The notes: generated from the letters alone by a model not told the origin. 64,000 nucleotides of DNA from Gemmatimonadota bacterium (GCA_029262115.1 JAJCZZ010000059.1:2501-66500); one strand, 5' to 3'; numbered from the stretch's first letter, positions 42,643 through 52,917 are shown. Program-made: numbers and translations.

Positions 42643-43409
42643 CAGAGTTGCGAACCGGTTGCAAGGGCGGCCTCTGCGGCGGCCCGATCGATGAATGCCT
42701 GGACCTTCTGGTCCTCCGACGCCCGGAACTCGTCCGGGGTCCCGCAAAAACGCAGAGTGCCCTGATCCAGCATGGCCACGCGGTCGCTGATGGCCAAACC
42801 GCCGTCGATGTCATGGGTGACGACCAGGGAGGTGACCTTCAACTCGTCAGAGAGCCGGCTGATGAGTTGCTCGATAGCCGCGGTGTTGATCGGGTCGAGT
42901 CCCGTCGTCGGTTCGTCCCAGAGGAGAACCTCGGGACGTCCGACGATAGCCCGCCCGATCCCTACCCGCTTCCGCATCCCTCCGGACAGCTCGGAAGGGA
43001 TCTTTCCCATGACCTGAGACGGATCGAGGTTCACGAGTTCCAGGGCTCGCCAGACCCTCCGCGCCACCTCGACGCGCGGGAGTGCCTTGAGCTCGGCCTC
43101 GGGAATGCCCATGCAGACGTTGTCGTAGACGTTGAACGAGTCGAAGAGGGCGGCATTCTGAAACACGTACCCCACCTTGCACCGCACGTCGGCCAGCGCC
43201 TTCTTCCCGCCGAAGAAGACCGAGACACCGTCCAGTTCGACGTCTCCCCGGTCCGGCGTGATCAGGCCGATGGTCGTCTTGAGAAGAACACTCTTTCCCG
43301 TGCCCGACGGGCCGAAGAGCGCAAACAGCTCACCCGTCTCGATTCTCAGGTCGACGCCGCGCAAGACCGGGTAGTCGAACGCTTTGTGGACGTTCCGATA
43401 ACGGATCAC
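42642..43409 (-). CDS. mlaF: MlaF-type ABC transporter ATPase
   Basis: A 255-residue ATPase: Walker A GPSGTGKS (33-40), Q-loop region YVFQNAALFDSF, signature LSGGMRKRVGIGRA (about 142-155), Walker B LLWDEPTTGLDP and switch His in VTHDIDGG. The LSGGMRKRV form and GKIPSELSGG context are typical of MlaF/Ttg2A phospholipid transporters. It powers lipid transfer between inner and outer membranes with MlaE and MlaD. Confidence 0.94.
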   Translation of the reverse strand: MIRYRNVHKAFDYPVLRGVDLRIETGELFALFGPSGTGKSVLLKTTIGLITPDRGDVELDGVSVFFGGKKALADVRCKVGYVFQNAALFDSFNVYDNVCMGIPEAELKALPRVEVARRVWRALELVNLDPSQVMGKIPSELSGGMRKRVGIGRAIVGRPEVLLWDEPTTGLDPINTAAIEQLISRLSDELKVTSLVVTHDIDGGLAISDRVAMLDQGTLRFCGTPDEFRASEDQKVQAFIDRAAAEAALATGSQL

Positions 43410-43457
43410 GCTACCGCTCCGGATTCCGAGCGCTTCAACGTCGAGGAGTGTCCCACG

Positions 43458-44273
43458 TCAGTTGAGCATGAGCGGCGGGAACATCGCGTCGAGGATCAGG
43501 ATCGTGAGCGTCATGAACATGACGGCTTGGGTGGTCGTAAGACCCACGCCCTCCGCGCCACCCTTGGTCCGAAGGCCCATATGGACGGAAATGAGGGGGA
43601 TCGCCAGTCCGAAGACGAGCGCCTTCGTCAGCGAGTACAGAAGGTCCCATGAGTGCCAGAAGAGCCGTGCACCGTAGAGGAAGGCCTCGTTGCCGAGTCC
43701 AACGGTCAGATTGGCCGCCAACATGCCGGCGAAGATGCCGACCGCGTCCGCGATCGCGACCAGCAGGGGCAAGACGATGACGCCCGCAATGACGCGTGGA
43801 GCGGCCAGAAGCTCGACCGGATCGCGCCCGAGCGACTGATAGGCGTCGATCTGCTCGGAGACCACCATCGTCCCCAACTCCGCGGTGATCCGCGCACCCA
43901 CCCGTCCGACGAGCACGATCGCAGTCAGCACCGGGCCCATCTCGAGAACCACGGTCTGCACCACCAAGCTGCCGAGGATGTAGTTGGGCATGGCGCTCGT
44001 CATCTGGTAGCCGCCCTGCTGGCTGGTCACGATGCCCGCCAGCGACCCGGTCACGAGCACGATCGGAACGCTCTGGATTCCCATGATGAAGAACTGCTCC
44101 ACCACGTCCCGGAAGTTTACTCGCAACCGCACGGTGGCGACCACGATCTTCCAGAACAGCGACCCCAACCCTCCGGCGTGCTCGACGGTGACGGACGCCC
44201 TCCGACCCGCGCCCGCGAACCAGCGGGTGAGCGGACCAGGATCGCGAGCGACCGTGGGCGTGAACGTGCTCAA
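43458..44273 (-). CDS. mlaE: MlaE-type ABC transporter permease
   Basis: A 271-residue integral membrane permease. A basic N-terminal segment is followed by the MlaE core: VEQFFIMGIQSVPIVLVTGSLAGIV, QMTSAMPNYILGSLVV, GPVLTAIVLVGRVGARITAELGTM (signature region, about 118-140) and DAYQSLGRDPVELLAAPRVIA. The TTG at 44273 is supported by aagga seven bases before it; the ATG at 44280 is in another frame. The gene starts the mla operon. Confidence 0.92.
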   Translation of the reverse strand: MSTFTPTVARDPGPLTRWFAGAGRRASVTVEHAGGLGSLFWKIVVATVRLRVNFRDVVEQFFIMGIQSVPIVLVTGSLAGIVTSQQGGYQMTSAMPNYILGSLVVQTVVLEMGPVLTAIVLVGRVGARITAELGTMVVSEQIDAYQSLGRDPVELLAAPRVIAGVIVLPLLVAIADAVGIFAGMLAANLTVGLGNEAFLYGARLFWHSWDLLYSLTKALVFGLAIPLISVHMGLRTKGGAEGVGLTTTQAVMFMTLTILILDAMFPPLMLN

Positions 44274-44546
44274 CGGACATCCTTATCGGGGATCGTCAGA
44301 AATGACGGAGAGGCGAAAAGCCACGAATGATCGGCCATTCCGCCAAGAGAATCAACCGGTTTCGTTGGCTGTTCCTGGCGTGTTCCAGATCCCGGAAGAC
44401 GTTCGGGAGCGTGGCAACCCCCGTACTGCCCTCACGACCGGGCGCCCGGTGCCGGCCGAAGGGAGTCCGGGAACGGTCGGAGGGTCGGCAGGTACGATGT
44501 CGCGTCCGTCGCCTGATACGCTCTTCCCTCCTGCACTCGGTCTTCA

Positions 44547-45839
44547 ATGGCTCCTCTTTCGCGCCTTCTCTCGCCCGTCCTGTCGTGCATGCTCCTGGTA
44601 TCCGCAGTCGATGCCGCAGCGGGCCAAACCGACCTGGCCGCCGAGGTCAGGGCCCTGGCCGGCCATCCCGCGGTCGCACGAGCCCTTGACCTGATCGAAC
44701 GCAATGATGCTCGCACGATGGCCGACCTCCGGGAGCTGACGGAGATTCCCGCACCCCCATTCATGGAGGAGGAGCGTGCCGCACGTTTTCTGGAACTGAT
44801 CCGTGAAGCCGGCGTCGATTCCGCATGGGTCGACACGGAGGGCAACGTCCTAGCCATTCGACGGGGGTCGGGCGACGGCGTGGTGGCCGTGACGGGCCAT
44901 CTGGACACCGTTTTTCCCGAGGGAACCGACGTGTCGGTACGAATGGTCGGTGACACCCTTTACGCGCCCGGTGTGGCGGACGACACGCGAGGGCTGGCCG
45001 CGCTCCTCGCGATGGTGAGGGCGATGAACGAAGCCGACGTCCGTACGGAGTCCGACCTGTTGATCGTGGCGACGGTCGGGGAGGAGGGTCAGGGCGACCT
45101 CCGCGGCGTGAAGCATCTCTTTCGGGAGGGCGGACCCCGAATCGATGCCTTCATCTCGATCGACGGGACCGGCCATTCGAGCGTCACGCACCAAGGCCTC
45201 GGCTCCCATCGGTACCGCGTGACCATGAAGGGCCCCGGCGGGCACTCGTGGGGCGCCTTCGGACTCGGCAACCCTGCCCACGCACTCGGGATGGCCATCG
45301 ACTACTTCGTCGCGTACGCCGACACACTCACGCGCTCCGGCCCCCGGACCAGCTACAACGTCGGGACCCTCGGCGGCGGCACCTCCGTCAATTCGATTCC
45401 GTTCGAGGCGTTCATGGAAGTCGACATGCGCTCGGAGAGCCCCGCCAGCCTCGAGCGTGTGGATTCGGCGTTCCAGAGAGCCATCCAGGACGCTCTGGCT
45501 GACGCGAACGCCATCCTACGGCGGGGTGAAGAGCTGACGGTCGACGTCGAACTCATCGGCGATCGTCCCTCGGGCGAGATCGCGGCGGACGATCCATTCG
45601 TCCAACGGGCTGTCGAGGTCAGCCGCTACCTCGGTGTCGAACCGTCTCTCGGTCGGAGTTCGACCGATTCCAATATCCCGATCAGCCGGGGAATCCCCTC
45701 CCTCACCATAGGGGGAGGGGGGGTCGGCGGCGCCGCACACTCCCTGCATGAGTTTTTCGTCAATCGGGACGGACCCCTCGGCATTCAGCGCGCCATGCTG
45801 ATCGCGCTGGCGCAGGCCGGCGTGACCCCGGTAGGGTGA
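44547..45839 (+). CDS. secreted M20-family metallopeptidase
   Basis: A 430-residue protein with a signal peptide (about 1-26, ending AAAGQ). Dizinc residues of the M20 family are seen: His118 and Asp120 (GHLDTVF), Asp145 (PGVADDTRG), catalytic Glu179/Glu180 (VGEEGQG); the final metal His is in GAAHSLHEFF. The dimerisation lid (about 215-330) starts at GPGGHSWG. It probably trims peptides outside the cytoplasm. The SDR gene follows after two bases, so they are likely co-transcribed. Confidence 0.9.
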   Translation: MAPLSRLLSPVLSCMLLVSAVDAAAGQTDLAAEVRALAGHPAVARALDLIERNDARTMADLRELTEIPAPPFMEEERAARFLELIREAGVDSAWVDTEGNVLAIRRGSGDGVVAVTGHLDTVFPEGTDVSVRMVGDTLYAPGVADDTRGLAALLAMVRAMNEADVRTESDLLIVATVGEEGQGDLRGVKHLFREGGPRIDAFISIDGTGHSSVTHQGLGSHRYRVTMKGPGGHSWGAFGLGNPAHALGMAIDYFVAYADTLTRSGPRTSYNVGTLGGGTSVNSIPFEAFMEVDMRSESPASLERVDSAFQRAIQDALADANAILRRGEELTVDVELIGDRPSGEIAADDPFVQRAVEVSRYLGVEPSLGRSSTDSNIPISRGIPSLTIGGGGVGGAAHSLHEFFVNRDGPLGIQRAMLIALAQAGVTPVG

Positions 45840-45841
45840 CC

Positions 45842-46594
45842 ATGAGCGAATCCTTGAAGGGCCGCGTGGCCCTCGTGACCGGAGCGTCCAGCGGCATCGG
45901 CGCCGCCGTGGCCGAAGCGCTCGCGGCGGAAGCGGCGATCGTCGTACTCATGGCGCGACGCGAGAACCGGCTGAAAAGTCTGTCGGACGCGATCGCGTCG
46001 AAGGGCGGTGTCGCGGAGGTCGTTCCGACGGATGTGTGCGAGCGGGGCGAGGTCGAGGCGGCCGTAGCGGGCGCGATGGAGCGTCATGGCTCCATCGACA
46101 TCCTCGTGAACAACGCCGGTGTCATGCCGCTCAGCCCCGTCCGCGAGGCACGAGTGGACGAGTGGGAGCGGATGATCGACGTGAACCTCAAGGGCGTCTT
46201 GTACGGTCTGGGAGCCGTCGTCCCGATCATGGTGAAGCAGGGCCGTGGACACATCGTGAACGTCGGGTCCGTGGCCGGTCGACGCCCCTTCCCAGGCGGC
46301 ACGGTGTACGCGGCAACCAAGTTTGCCGTGCGAGCCCTCTCGTGGGGCCTTCACCTCGAGCTGGGCGCCGAACACGGCATCCGTGTGACGGATATCCAGC
46401 CGGGCGTCGTTTCGACGGAACTCTTCGATCACATCACCGACGAAAGCGTGCGAGATAGCTTCAGCGCGGGCTGGAAGGACCGCCGCTCCCTTCAGCCCAA
46501 CGACGTGGCCCGGGCGGTCATTCACGCGGTGACCGCACCCGACCATGTGTCGGTCAGCGAGATCCTGCTCCGACCGACGGACCAGCCGACGTAG
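45842..46594 (+). CDS. short-chain dehydrogenase/reductase
   Basis: A 250-residue classical SDR: cofactor loop TGASSGIG (13-20), NNAG at 90-93, catalytic Ser143, Tyr156 and Lys160 (YAATK). The basic RR after strand 2 (MARRENR) favours NADPH. It matches the general clavaldehyde-dehydrogenase-like YdfG group, but no substrate can be assigned. It starts two bases after the M20 stop; a GTG two codons upstream is also possible. Confidence 0.9.
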   Translation: MSESLKGRVALVTGASSGIGAAVAEALAAEAAIVVLMARRENRLKSLSDAIASKGGVAEVVPTDVCERGEVEAAVAGAMERHGSIDILVNNAGVMPLSPVREARVDEWERMIDVNLKGVLYGLGAVVPIMVKQGRGHIVNVGSVAGRRPFPGGTVYAATKFAVRALSWGLHLELGAEHGIRVTDIQPGVVSTELFDHITDESVRDSFSAGWKDRRSLQPNDVARAVIHAVTAPDHVSVSEILLRPTDQPT

Positions 46595-46620
46595 CCACCC
46601 CCGGCCCGGTATCCAAGCGA

Positions 46621-46653
46621 AAGGGGTGCCCGGCTATTCGCCAGACACCCCTT
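46621..46653. terminator. hairpin between converging genes
   Basis: aaggggtg at 46621-46628 pairs with cacccctt at 46646-46653. It lies between the SDR stop (46594) and the M14 peptidase stop (46685), so it may end both transcripts. Confidence 0.5.
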
Positions 46654-46684
46654 CTGTGTTTCCCATGCGTCGACCACCCGCGCT

Positions 46685-49399
46685 TCAGTCCATGGCGGGA
46701 CGATTGTCGGCCGCGCCGTAGTAGATGCCGTTGAACAGGAAGGGGAACGTCCCGTGCGACTGGGCACGGAACGTGATCTTGGGCCCGAACAGGAACATCT
46801 TGCCACGACCGTAGTCCGCCTCGACTGCGGCCACACCATCCCGGAGGTGCTCCTGGCCCCACGCCCAACCGCTCCGGAGCGGCGCGGGTGAATCGAACCA
46901 ACCGATCCGGCGGATGCCCGTTGCGCTCGGATCGATCGAAAAGGTCGGGCTGTGGCTGAACAGGATGTCGGTCCGGTCGCCAATCCCGTGCGTGAGGGGA
47001 CTCACGTTCTCCACCTTCATGTCGAGAATGGAGCCCGGCGTGAAGTACTCCTCTCTCGTGAGCGGCTGGCCAGTCGCACCCAGAAGATGGTTGCTCACGC
47101 CCACCCCGGCGTGATACCCGAGGCTGGCGGACGAACCGATCGCGATGACCGAACCGCCGTCGCGCACATAGTCGAGAACGCGGGGGACCGTCGTGCCGAC
47201 GGTGACGCTTCCGAGACGGTCGCGGAACTCTGCCGGAATGGACGAGGCGTCCGGCTCACCGCCGAAGCCTCCCCCCGACCGGTCGGACTCCGGAATCGCG
47301 CCATCCTCGAAAACGAGCACGTCGAATCGCGAGAGGTCGCCGTTGTCCAGCTCCGGCGGATACACGACTTCGAAGTCGAACTCGAAGTCCTCCAGGATCA
47401 TGCGGGTCCACCCGGACGGCATGGATCCTCCGTACCGGTCCCACAGCCCCACCTTCACAGGCTCAAGCTCCATGACGTTACCCGCCGGGCGGCCCGGTAC
47501 GCCGTAGAAGTCCAGACCCTTGTCACGGGCGAGGGCCTCAATCGTGGCCCGGTCCGTCTCGAGGTAGAACGCACCCGGCCCGAACGTATGCCCCGCGGCC
47601 TGGAGGCCGTCGGTGTACCACCACGCCTTCCCGCCACGCGCCAGCACTCGGTTCACCGCGACGAACGCATCGTTCACATGATGCACCAGGTAGCCGCGCG
47701 CTCCATCGGCCGAGGCAATCCTACCCACGGGCGGCGACACGAGGTCTTCCGTCACACGCGTGAACGGGCCATCGAAGCCGTCGAGAATGCGGTCGAACTT
47801 CACATCCATCTGCCAGGCGAGCGTCCATCCGGTGTTGTCATACGGCGAAATGGGCGGACCACCCGGATACGCGAAGTCGTTCGGGTGCTCTTGGCGTTCA
47901 AACATGTCCATCACGTGCGGCGCGAACGCCTGGTCGGTCTTGACGACGAATGAACCGGCGGGGTAGCGGGTGCCCGCCACCGTGAACGCCGACGTGGCGC
48001 GGTGCACGTCGACGCCGCCCTTCAAGAGTGTATTCACGAACTTGTGCGCCGTCAGGAAGTCTTCCTGATCCGAGGGGATGATGAAGCCCCGGGGGTCCCG
48101 ATCCGCCGAAGCCTTGAGGATCCGCTCGTAGTCGGCACGGTCACCGCCGCGAGGGCCGAGGGCTTCCTCCGCGCGGTCGATCTCGAAGGGGAGCACCGTC
48201 CAGCTGTCCCTGCTCCCCCGCTCGATGGCGTTCGTGCCCATCTGCCAGCTGTTCTGAAGCAGGATGTCCTTGTTCCGGGACGCATAGTCCAGAACGGCCC
48301 AGTTCGCCGTCTGGGAATACTCGATCGATTGCCGGAAATGCCAGATGCCCGGCTCGATCGGCATCGGCAGGTCGCCATGCGAAAGCTGACGATCCGGCAC
48401 GAACGGGATCTCGATCGGCGTCGGGTGACCGATCGTCTCCGTCAGCAGACCGACCATGTTCTTGAAGTACGGTGTCGTCCGCAGCCCGCCGTTCCACCAG
48501 GTCGAATAGGGGGCACCCGAACGCATGGTGGTCCCGCCCTTCCCTTCCCGCAGCATGCGGTGATGCATGGACGAGCCGACCTGATCGAGGCTCGTGATGA
48601 TGAGCGGATCGAGGTAGTGGTTCGGCGGATCACGGAACGGGGGGGCGAACATCACCGTCCCGCGCGGACCCGTCTGGTGATGGTTGTAGACGATCTGGGG
48701 ATACCACTCCCGGTACATGGACCGGTTCATGTTCGTGGTCTCCGCGAGCGCCGACATGTAGAAGTCGCGGTTGTTGTCGTGGCCCGCGTACTTGTTGTAG
48801 AGCACCGGAACCGCCGACGAGGACCGTGCCATCGGATCGTCCTCGCGCATGTACCAGTCCGCGACGAGGTCGTGCCCGTCGGGGTTCGCGTGCGTGGCCA
48901 GGATGATGACGTCATCCAGGATCCGCATCGTCTCCGGATCCGTGTAGTTGTTGAGCCGGAACACCATCTCCGTGAGCTGCTGTGCTCCGAGCACTTCGGT
49001 GGCATGCAGCCCACCGTCGATCCAGATCACCGCCTTCCCTTCCTGGGCGAGCCGTTGCGCCTCCGCTTCGGAGATGCCTTCCGCCTTCGCCAACCGCCCG
49101 GCGATCTCACGGTACCGGTCCAGATTCGCGAAGTTGCTCGGCGCGGTGATGATGGCCTGGATGTGCGGGCGCCCCTCTTCGGTCAGTCCGAGGGTATCGA
49201 GCATCATCCGATCGGATTCGTTCGCCAGCTTGATCCAATACTCGTGGAGCTGCTGGTAGTTGATCAGTTGGTAATCGGCCCCGATCTCGAAGCCGAACTG
49301 CTGCTCCGGCGTCGTGACGCGGTTCTGCGCCCGAAGCGGAGACGCCACGACCATCAGTGCAGCCAGGGCGACGAAGAGACGGGATAGTCGGTTGGTCAT
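46685..49399 (-). CDS. secreted M14-family zinc carboxypeptidase with C-terminal extension
   Basis: A 904-residue protein with signal peptide ending PLRAQ (about 20-25). The M14 domain (about 45-340) keeps zinc ligands His132 and Glu135 (GGLHATEVLG), the NPDG loop at 172-175, a His pair at 240-241 (NHHQTG) and catalytic Glu321 (LLTETIGHP). The 560-residue remainder includes FVVKTDQAFAPHVMDMF and a late DYVRDGGSVIAIGSSASLG segment typical of a glutamine-amidotransferase-like end domain in these peptidases. It degrades peptides outside the cell or in the periplasm. Confidence 0.9.
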   Translation of the reverse strand: MTNRLSRLFVALAALMVVASPLRAQNRVTTPEQQFGFEIGADYQLINYQQLHEYWIKLANESDRMMLDTLGLTEEGRPHIQAIITAPSNFANLDRYREIAGRLAKAEGISEAEAQRLAQEGKAVIWIDGGLHATEVLGAQQLTEMVFRLNNYTDPETMRILDDVIILATHANPDGHDLVADWYMREDDPMARSSSAVPVLYNKYAGHDNNRDFYMSALAETTNMNRSMYREWYPQIVYNHHQTGPRGTVMFAPPFRDPPNHYLDPLIITSLDQVGSSMHHRMLREGKGGTTMRSGAPYSTWWNGGLRTTPYFKNMVGLLTETIGHPTPIEIPFVPDRQLSHGDLPMPIEPGIWHFRQSIEYSQTANWAVLDYASRNKDILLQNSWQMGTNAIERGSRDSWTVLPFEIDRAEEALGPRGGDRADYERILKASADRDPRGFIIPSDQEDFLTAHKFVNTLLKGGVDVHRATSAFTVAGTRYPAGSFVVKTDQAFAPHVMDMFERQEHPNDFAYPGGPPISPYDNTGWTLAWQMDVKFDRILDGFDGPFTRVTEDLVSPPVGRIASADGARGYLVHHVNDAFVAVNRVLARGGKAWWYTDGLQAAGHTFGPGAFYLETDRATIEALARDKGLDFYGVPGRPAGNVMELEPVKVGLWDRYGGSMPSGWTRMILEDFEFDFEVVYPPELDNGDLSRFDVLVFEDGAIPESDRSGGGFGGEPDASSIPAEFRDRLGSVTVGTTVPRVLDYVRDGGSVIAIGSSASLGYHAGVGVSNHLLGATGQPLTREEYFTPGSILDMKVENVSPLTHGIGDRTDILFSHSPTFSIDPSATGIRRIGWFDSPAPLRSGWAWGQEHLRDGVAAVEADYGRGKMFLFGPKITFRAQSHGTFPFLFNGIYYGAADNRPAMD

Positions 49400-49515
49400 T
49401 CTGTTCGCTCGACGGTGAAACGTAAGAAGGCGCAACACTTGAGTGTCTCTACGGCGCACGGCCGCCGTCAACTCACCACCCTATTTGGACACCGGCTCGC
49501 GGGTGCCCGTTGAAG

Positions 49516-50712
49516 TCAGCGAGCGGGGTCCATCTTCCAGAAAACAATGCCGCCCGCCTGCTGGCCCACCGCGGCGGACCCGACGAGCGCGAAGGTCGTG
49601 AGATCGTACACATCGACCTTGCCGGGCTCCGCACCCTTGCCTTCGACGCTCACGAAGGCGAAGCGGGAGTCCGGCGTGACGGCCACCCCGTGGGTGACCG
49701 TGGTGCTGCTCGGGATGACGGCCAGGCTCTCGCCGGAGCGCGCGTCGAAGAACTGCACGCTTGCAGCACCCTTGAGCGACGCGACAAGGATTCGACCGTC
49801 CGGCGTGAGCCCGAGGTTGTAGGGCGCCCTACCGGCGGGGAAGCGGCGGGCCAGCATCCACTCGGCCCGGTCGACGACCAGAATCTCATCGCTCTTGTTG
49901 CAAGCGATGAAAACTTCGTTGCCGTCCGGGGACGGCTGCGCCCAGGTAGGCGAACAGGTGGGCGCCATCGGCGTGTCGACTCCGCCGTGGTCCATGCCCT
50001 CATGCGCCTCGGCCGGCATCCGCATGCCCGTGGGGCCGGTCATGACCTCACCCGGCTCGTAGCCGTGGAGCGGACCCTCGCGGCCCGTGGCTACCGAGAA
50101 TCTCCTCGAAACCTCGAAGGTCCGCGTGTCGATCTCGACCAGTTGGTCGTCCATCATGCACATCGAGTAGGCGAAGAGGCCGTCGGGTGCCATGCGGAGG
50201 CCGTGCGGCATGGTACAGGTCGCGATCTGGTCCACTTCGATGAGGTCGGGCGTGTACACCACCGAGACCGAGGACGGCACATGCTCGCCGTGCAGGTTGA
50301 AGTTCGCCACGAGGGCGTACAAACCGTCCGGGGTGAGGTCGAGCGTTGCCGGGAAGTTTCCCAGGAGAATGGGCGCGGCTTCCAACTCGTGCGACTCGGT
50401 CGAGAACTTCCAGAGCTTCCCGTCCGGTACGCCGTGGGCGGTGGTCATGTAGAGGAAGGCGCCATCCGGAGACACATTCAGGCCGTGTGGCCCTTCGGTT
50501 TCCATGGCCATCTCCCCGACGGGGACGGTCTCATCCACGGACACGCCCTCCGGGCCGAGCCGGATGCGATGCACCAGATCCGCCGATTCGGCCCCGACGT
50601 AGGCATAGTAGACGTGACCGTCCGTGATGTCCTGGCCAGAGACGGCCGAGCCGGTAGCCAGAAGTGCGCACAAGGCAGCGAGAGGCCCGAGAAATCGGCA
50701 GCTGATGGTCAT
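49516..50712 (-). CDS. exported YncE-like beta-propeller protein
   Basis: A 398-residue protein with signal peptide ending AVSGQ. Repeated propeller units: GPHGLNVSPDGAFLYMTT, FPATLDLTPDGLYALVANF, MPHGLRMAPDGLFAYSMC, PYNLGLTPDGRILVAS, THGVAVTPDSRFAFVS. This is the YncE/lactonase-like seven-bladed pattern. A Met/His-rich insert (MRMPAEAHEGMDHGG) and CMMDD/ACNKS cysteines hint at metal contact but prove nothing. It diverges from the LVIVD-repeat gene at 50902. Confidence 0.8.
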   Translation of the reverse strand: MTISCRFLGPLAALCALLATGSAVSGQDITDGHVYYAYVGAESADLVHRIRLGPEGVSVDETVPVGEMAMETEGPHGLNVSPDGAFLYMTTAHGVPDGKLWKFSTESHELEAAPILLGNFPATLDLTPDGLYALVANFNLHGEHVPSSVSVVYTPDLIEVDQIATCTMPHGLRMAPDGLFAYSMCMMDDQLVEIDTRTFEVSRRFSVATGREGPLHGYEPGEVMTGPTGMRMPAEAHEGMDHGGVDTPMAPTCSPTWAQPSPDGNEVFIACNKSDEILVVDRAEWMLARRFPAGRAPYNLGLTPDGRILVASLKGAASVQFFDARSGESLAVIPSSTTVTHGVAVTPDSRFAFVSVEGKGAEPGKVDVYDLTTFALVGSAAVGQQAGGIVFWKMDPAR

Positions 50713-50901
50713 GATCGTCTCAAATAGGTTGCGAAAGTCGCTTCAGGAGTGCTTCGTCACCGGAGTCGACCGCGGCCGCACGATCGAACGGTGTCACGAG
50801 GTCCGTTGAACCCGCTGGGTCCTCACCCTCCAGTTACCGAGGCCCGTCTTGTTACTAATAGGTCGGTGGCACCCCGCCTTATCAAGGGAGCGTTGAGCGA
50901 A

Positions 50902-52917
50902 ATGAGGATGAAATTCTTTCCGGCGATGGTCTTTGGATCCCTACTACTCCTTCCCGTGAGTGGGACGGCGCAGGAGGCGACGCTGGAGTCTGGACTCGCC
51001 GTCCGGTCCATCCGCTTCGACCCTACGGTCGTATCGGTCGAGCTCGGGGGCACGGCCCCCCTCGCGATCACCGCGGTCGACGGGTCCGGCCGTCCCGTCA
51101 ACGCGCTTCTGCGAATTCGGGGACAGGGTGTGACGTGGGACCGGGGAGTGCTGCGCGGCGACCGACCCGGTGAGACGACGCTGGTCGTGTCGGTCACCGT
51201 GCCGAGCGGCACCGACGCGGAACCGGTCCGGGCGACGCTGCCGATCACGGTGACGATGCCACGTGTGGCCCGGGTCGACATCGAGTCGCCTCCCGGAAAG
51301 CGCCTGTATGTCGGTACGACTCTGCGCCACGCTGCGACGGCGGTCATGGCGAACGGCGCCCCCCGCCCCGCCGCCGTCGTCGGCTGGCGGTCGTCCAACC
51401 CCACTGTTGCATCGGTGGACGGTTGGGGGAACGTGACGGGGCGGTCGTCCGGGAGCGCCGTCGTCACGGCGTCGGTCGACGGCGTCGACGGTCGCTCGGA
51501 GGTCATGGTGACCAGACTGCCGGCCACCGACCTGGAGATCCGAGGGGGCGCCGCACAGGCCAGGCAGGGCGATGTGCTCACGTTCTCGGCAGTCGCCCGC
51601 GGGCCTTCCGGCACCGTCGACGACGCGAACGTCGAGTGGGCCGTCTCGTTCGTACCGGACGACACGATCAAGGCGCCTCGTGCGTCCGGCATCGTCCAGG
51701 AAGGGAAGTTCGTCGGTGAGACGCCGGGGCTCTACACGGTGTTCGCGTCGGCTGGTGGCCTCGTTGCCCGGACGACGGTCGACATCCGGCCGCGGGAGGC
51801 GGTGCGCGAGGTGGAGTTGGTGGGTCAGGGCGAAGTCCATGACGTCCACACCTCCGACCTCTGGGTGTTCGAAGGGGTCGACGGCCGTGACTATGCCGTG
51901 ACGGGCACGTGGGGCGCGTCCGGATGGGCGTATTTCTGGGACGTGACGAACCCGGGTGCCGTCATCAAGACGGACTCGATCCACGTGGACGCGAGGACCG
52001 TCAACGACGTGAAGGTGAGCCCGGACGGGCGCTATGCGGCGCTGAGCCGAGAAGGCGCGTCGAATCGTACGAACGGGGTCGTTCTCCTCGACCTTGCGGA
52101 CCCGGCGCACCCGGTCGTCGCGTCCACCTTCGAGAGCAACGGCGTGACGGGTGGTGTCCACAACATGTTCGCCACCGACGAATACCTGTTCGCGCTGGCG
52201 AACGGGGACAAGTACGTGATCATTGATGTTCGAGACCTGGCCAACCCGCGCTTCGTCAGCGAATACAACCATCCGAACAGCCGCGTCCATGACGTCTGGG
52301 TCCACGACGGGATCGCCTACAGCTCCGAGTGGGGCAACGGCGTGGTGGTGGTGGATGTCGGGAACGGTCGCTGGGGCGGGTCCATCCAGAACCCGGTCTT
52401 CGTGACCAACGTCCCCTACCCGGTGGGCGCCACCCATGCGGCCTTCCCGTACTTCCAGGAATCCACCGGAAAGTCGTACCTCTTCCTCGGCGACGAGATC
52501 ATGAACCGACGGGGGGCCGCGTGGAGCGGGGCCGGACTCGGAGACGGCCAGCCCGAGGTCACACGGGGATACGTGCACATCATCGACTTCACGGACCCGG
52601 AGAGCCCGGTGGACGTGGCCCGCTACGAGGTGCCGGAGTTCGGCACGCACAACATGTGGGTGGAGGACGACATGCTGTACGTGGCCTACTACGAGGGAGG
52701 CGTCCGCGTGGTCGACGTCTCGGGTGAGCTGATGGGCAACCTCGCGACACAGGGCCGGGAGGTATCCGTCTTCAAGTCGTTCGACCCGAACGGGGTCGTT
52801 CCCAACGCGGCCATGGCGTGGGGGCCGCAGCCGCACAAGGGGCACCTTTTCTTCAGTGACCACAACTCCGGGCTGTGGGCCGTGAAGGTCCAGCCGACGA
52901 CCCGGCCGGTGTCCTGA
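50902..52917 (+). CDS. exported Ig-like (BIG2) and LVIVD-repeat protein
   Basis: A 671-residue protein: signal peptide ending GTAQ, two to three bacterial Ig-like domains (about 25-300, with WRSSNPTVASVDGWGNVTG as the BIG2 hallmark), then a propeller of LVIVD-type repeats (VVLLDLADPAHPVVAS, YVIIDVRDLANPRFVSEYN, VHIIDFTDPESPVDVARYEVP, VRVVDVSGELMGNLA). Such propellers serve as surface or periplasmic binding scaffolds. The start is ATG 50902; ATG 50908 is two codons on. The ligand is unknown. Confidence 0.8.
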   Translation: MRMKFFPAMVFGSLLLLPVSGTAQEATLESGLAVRSIRFDPTVVSVELGGTAPLAITAVDGSGRPVNALLRIRGQGVTWDRGVLRGDRPGETTLVVSVTVPSGTDAEPVRATLPITVTMPRVARVDIESPPGKRLYVGTTLRHAATAVMANGAPRPAAVVGWRSSNPTVASVDGWGNVTGRSSGSAVVTASVDGVDGRSEVMVTRLPATDLEIRGGAAQARQGDVLTFSAVARGPSGTVDDANVEWAVSFVPDDTIKAPRASGIVQEGKFVGETPGLYTVFASAGGLVARTTVDIRPREAVREVELVGQGEVHDVHTSDLWVFEGVDGRDYAVTGTWGASGWAYFWDVTNPGAVIKTDSIHVDARTVNDVKVSPDGRYAALSREGASNRTNGVVLLDLADPAHPVVASTFESNGVTGGVHNMFATDEYLFALANGDKYVIIDVRDLANPRFVSEYNHPNSRVHDVWVHDGIAYSSEWGNGVVVVDVGNGRWGGSIQNPVFVTNVPYPVGATHAAFPYFQESTGKSYLFLGDEIMNRRGAAWSGAGLGDGQPEVTRGYVHIIDFTDPESPVDVARYEVPEFGTHNMWVEDDMLYVAYYEGGVRVVDVSGELMGNLATQGREVSVFKSFDPNGVVPNAAMAWGPQPHKGHLFFSDHNSGLWAVKVQPTTRPVS

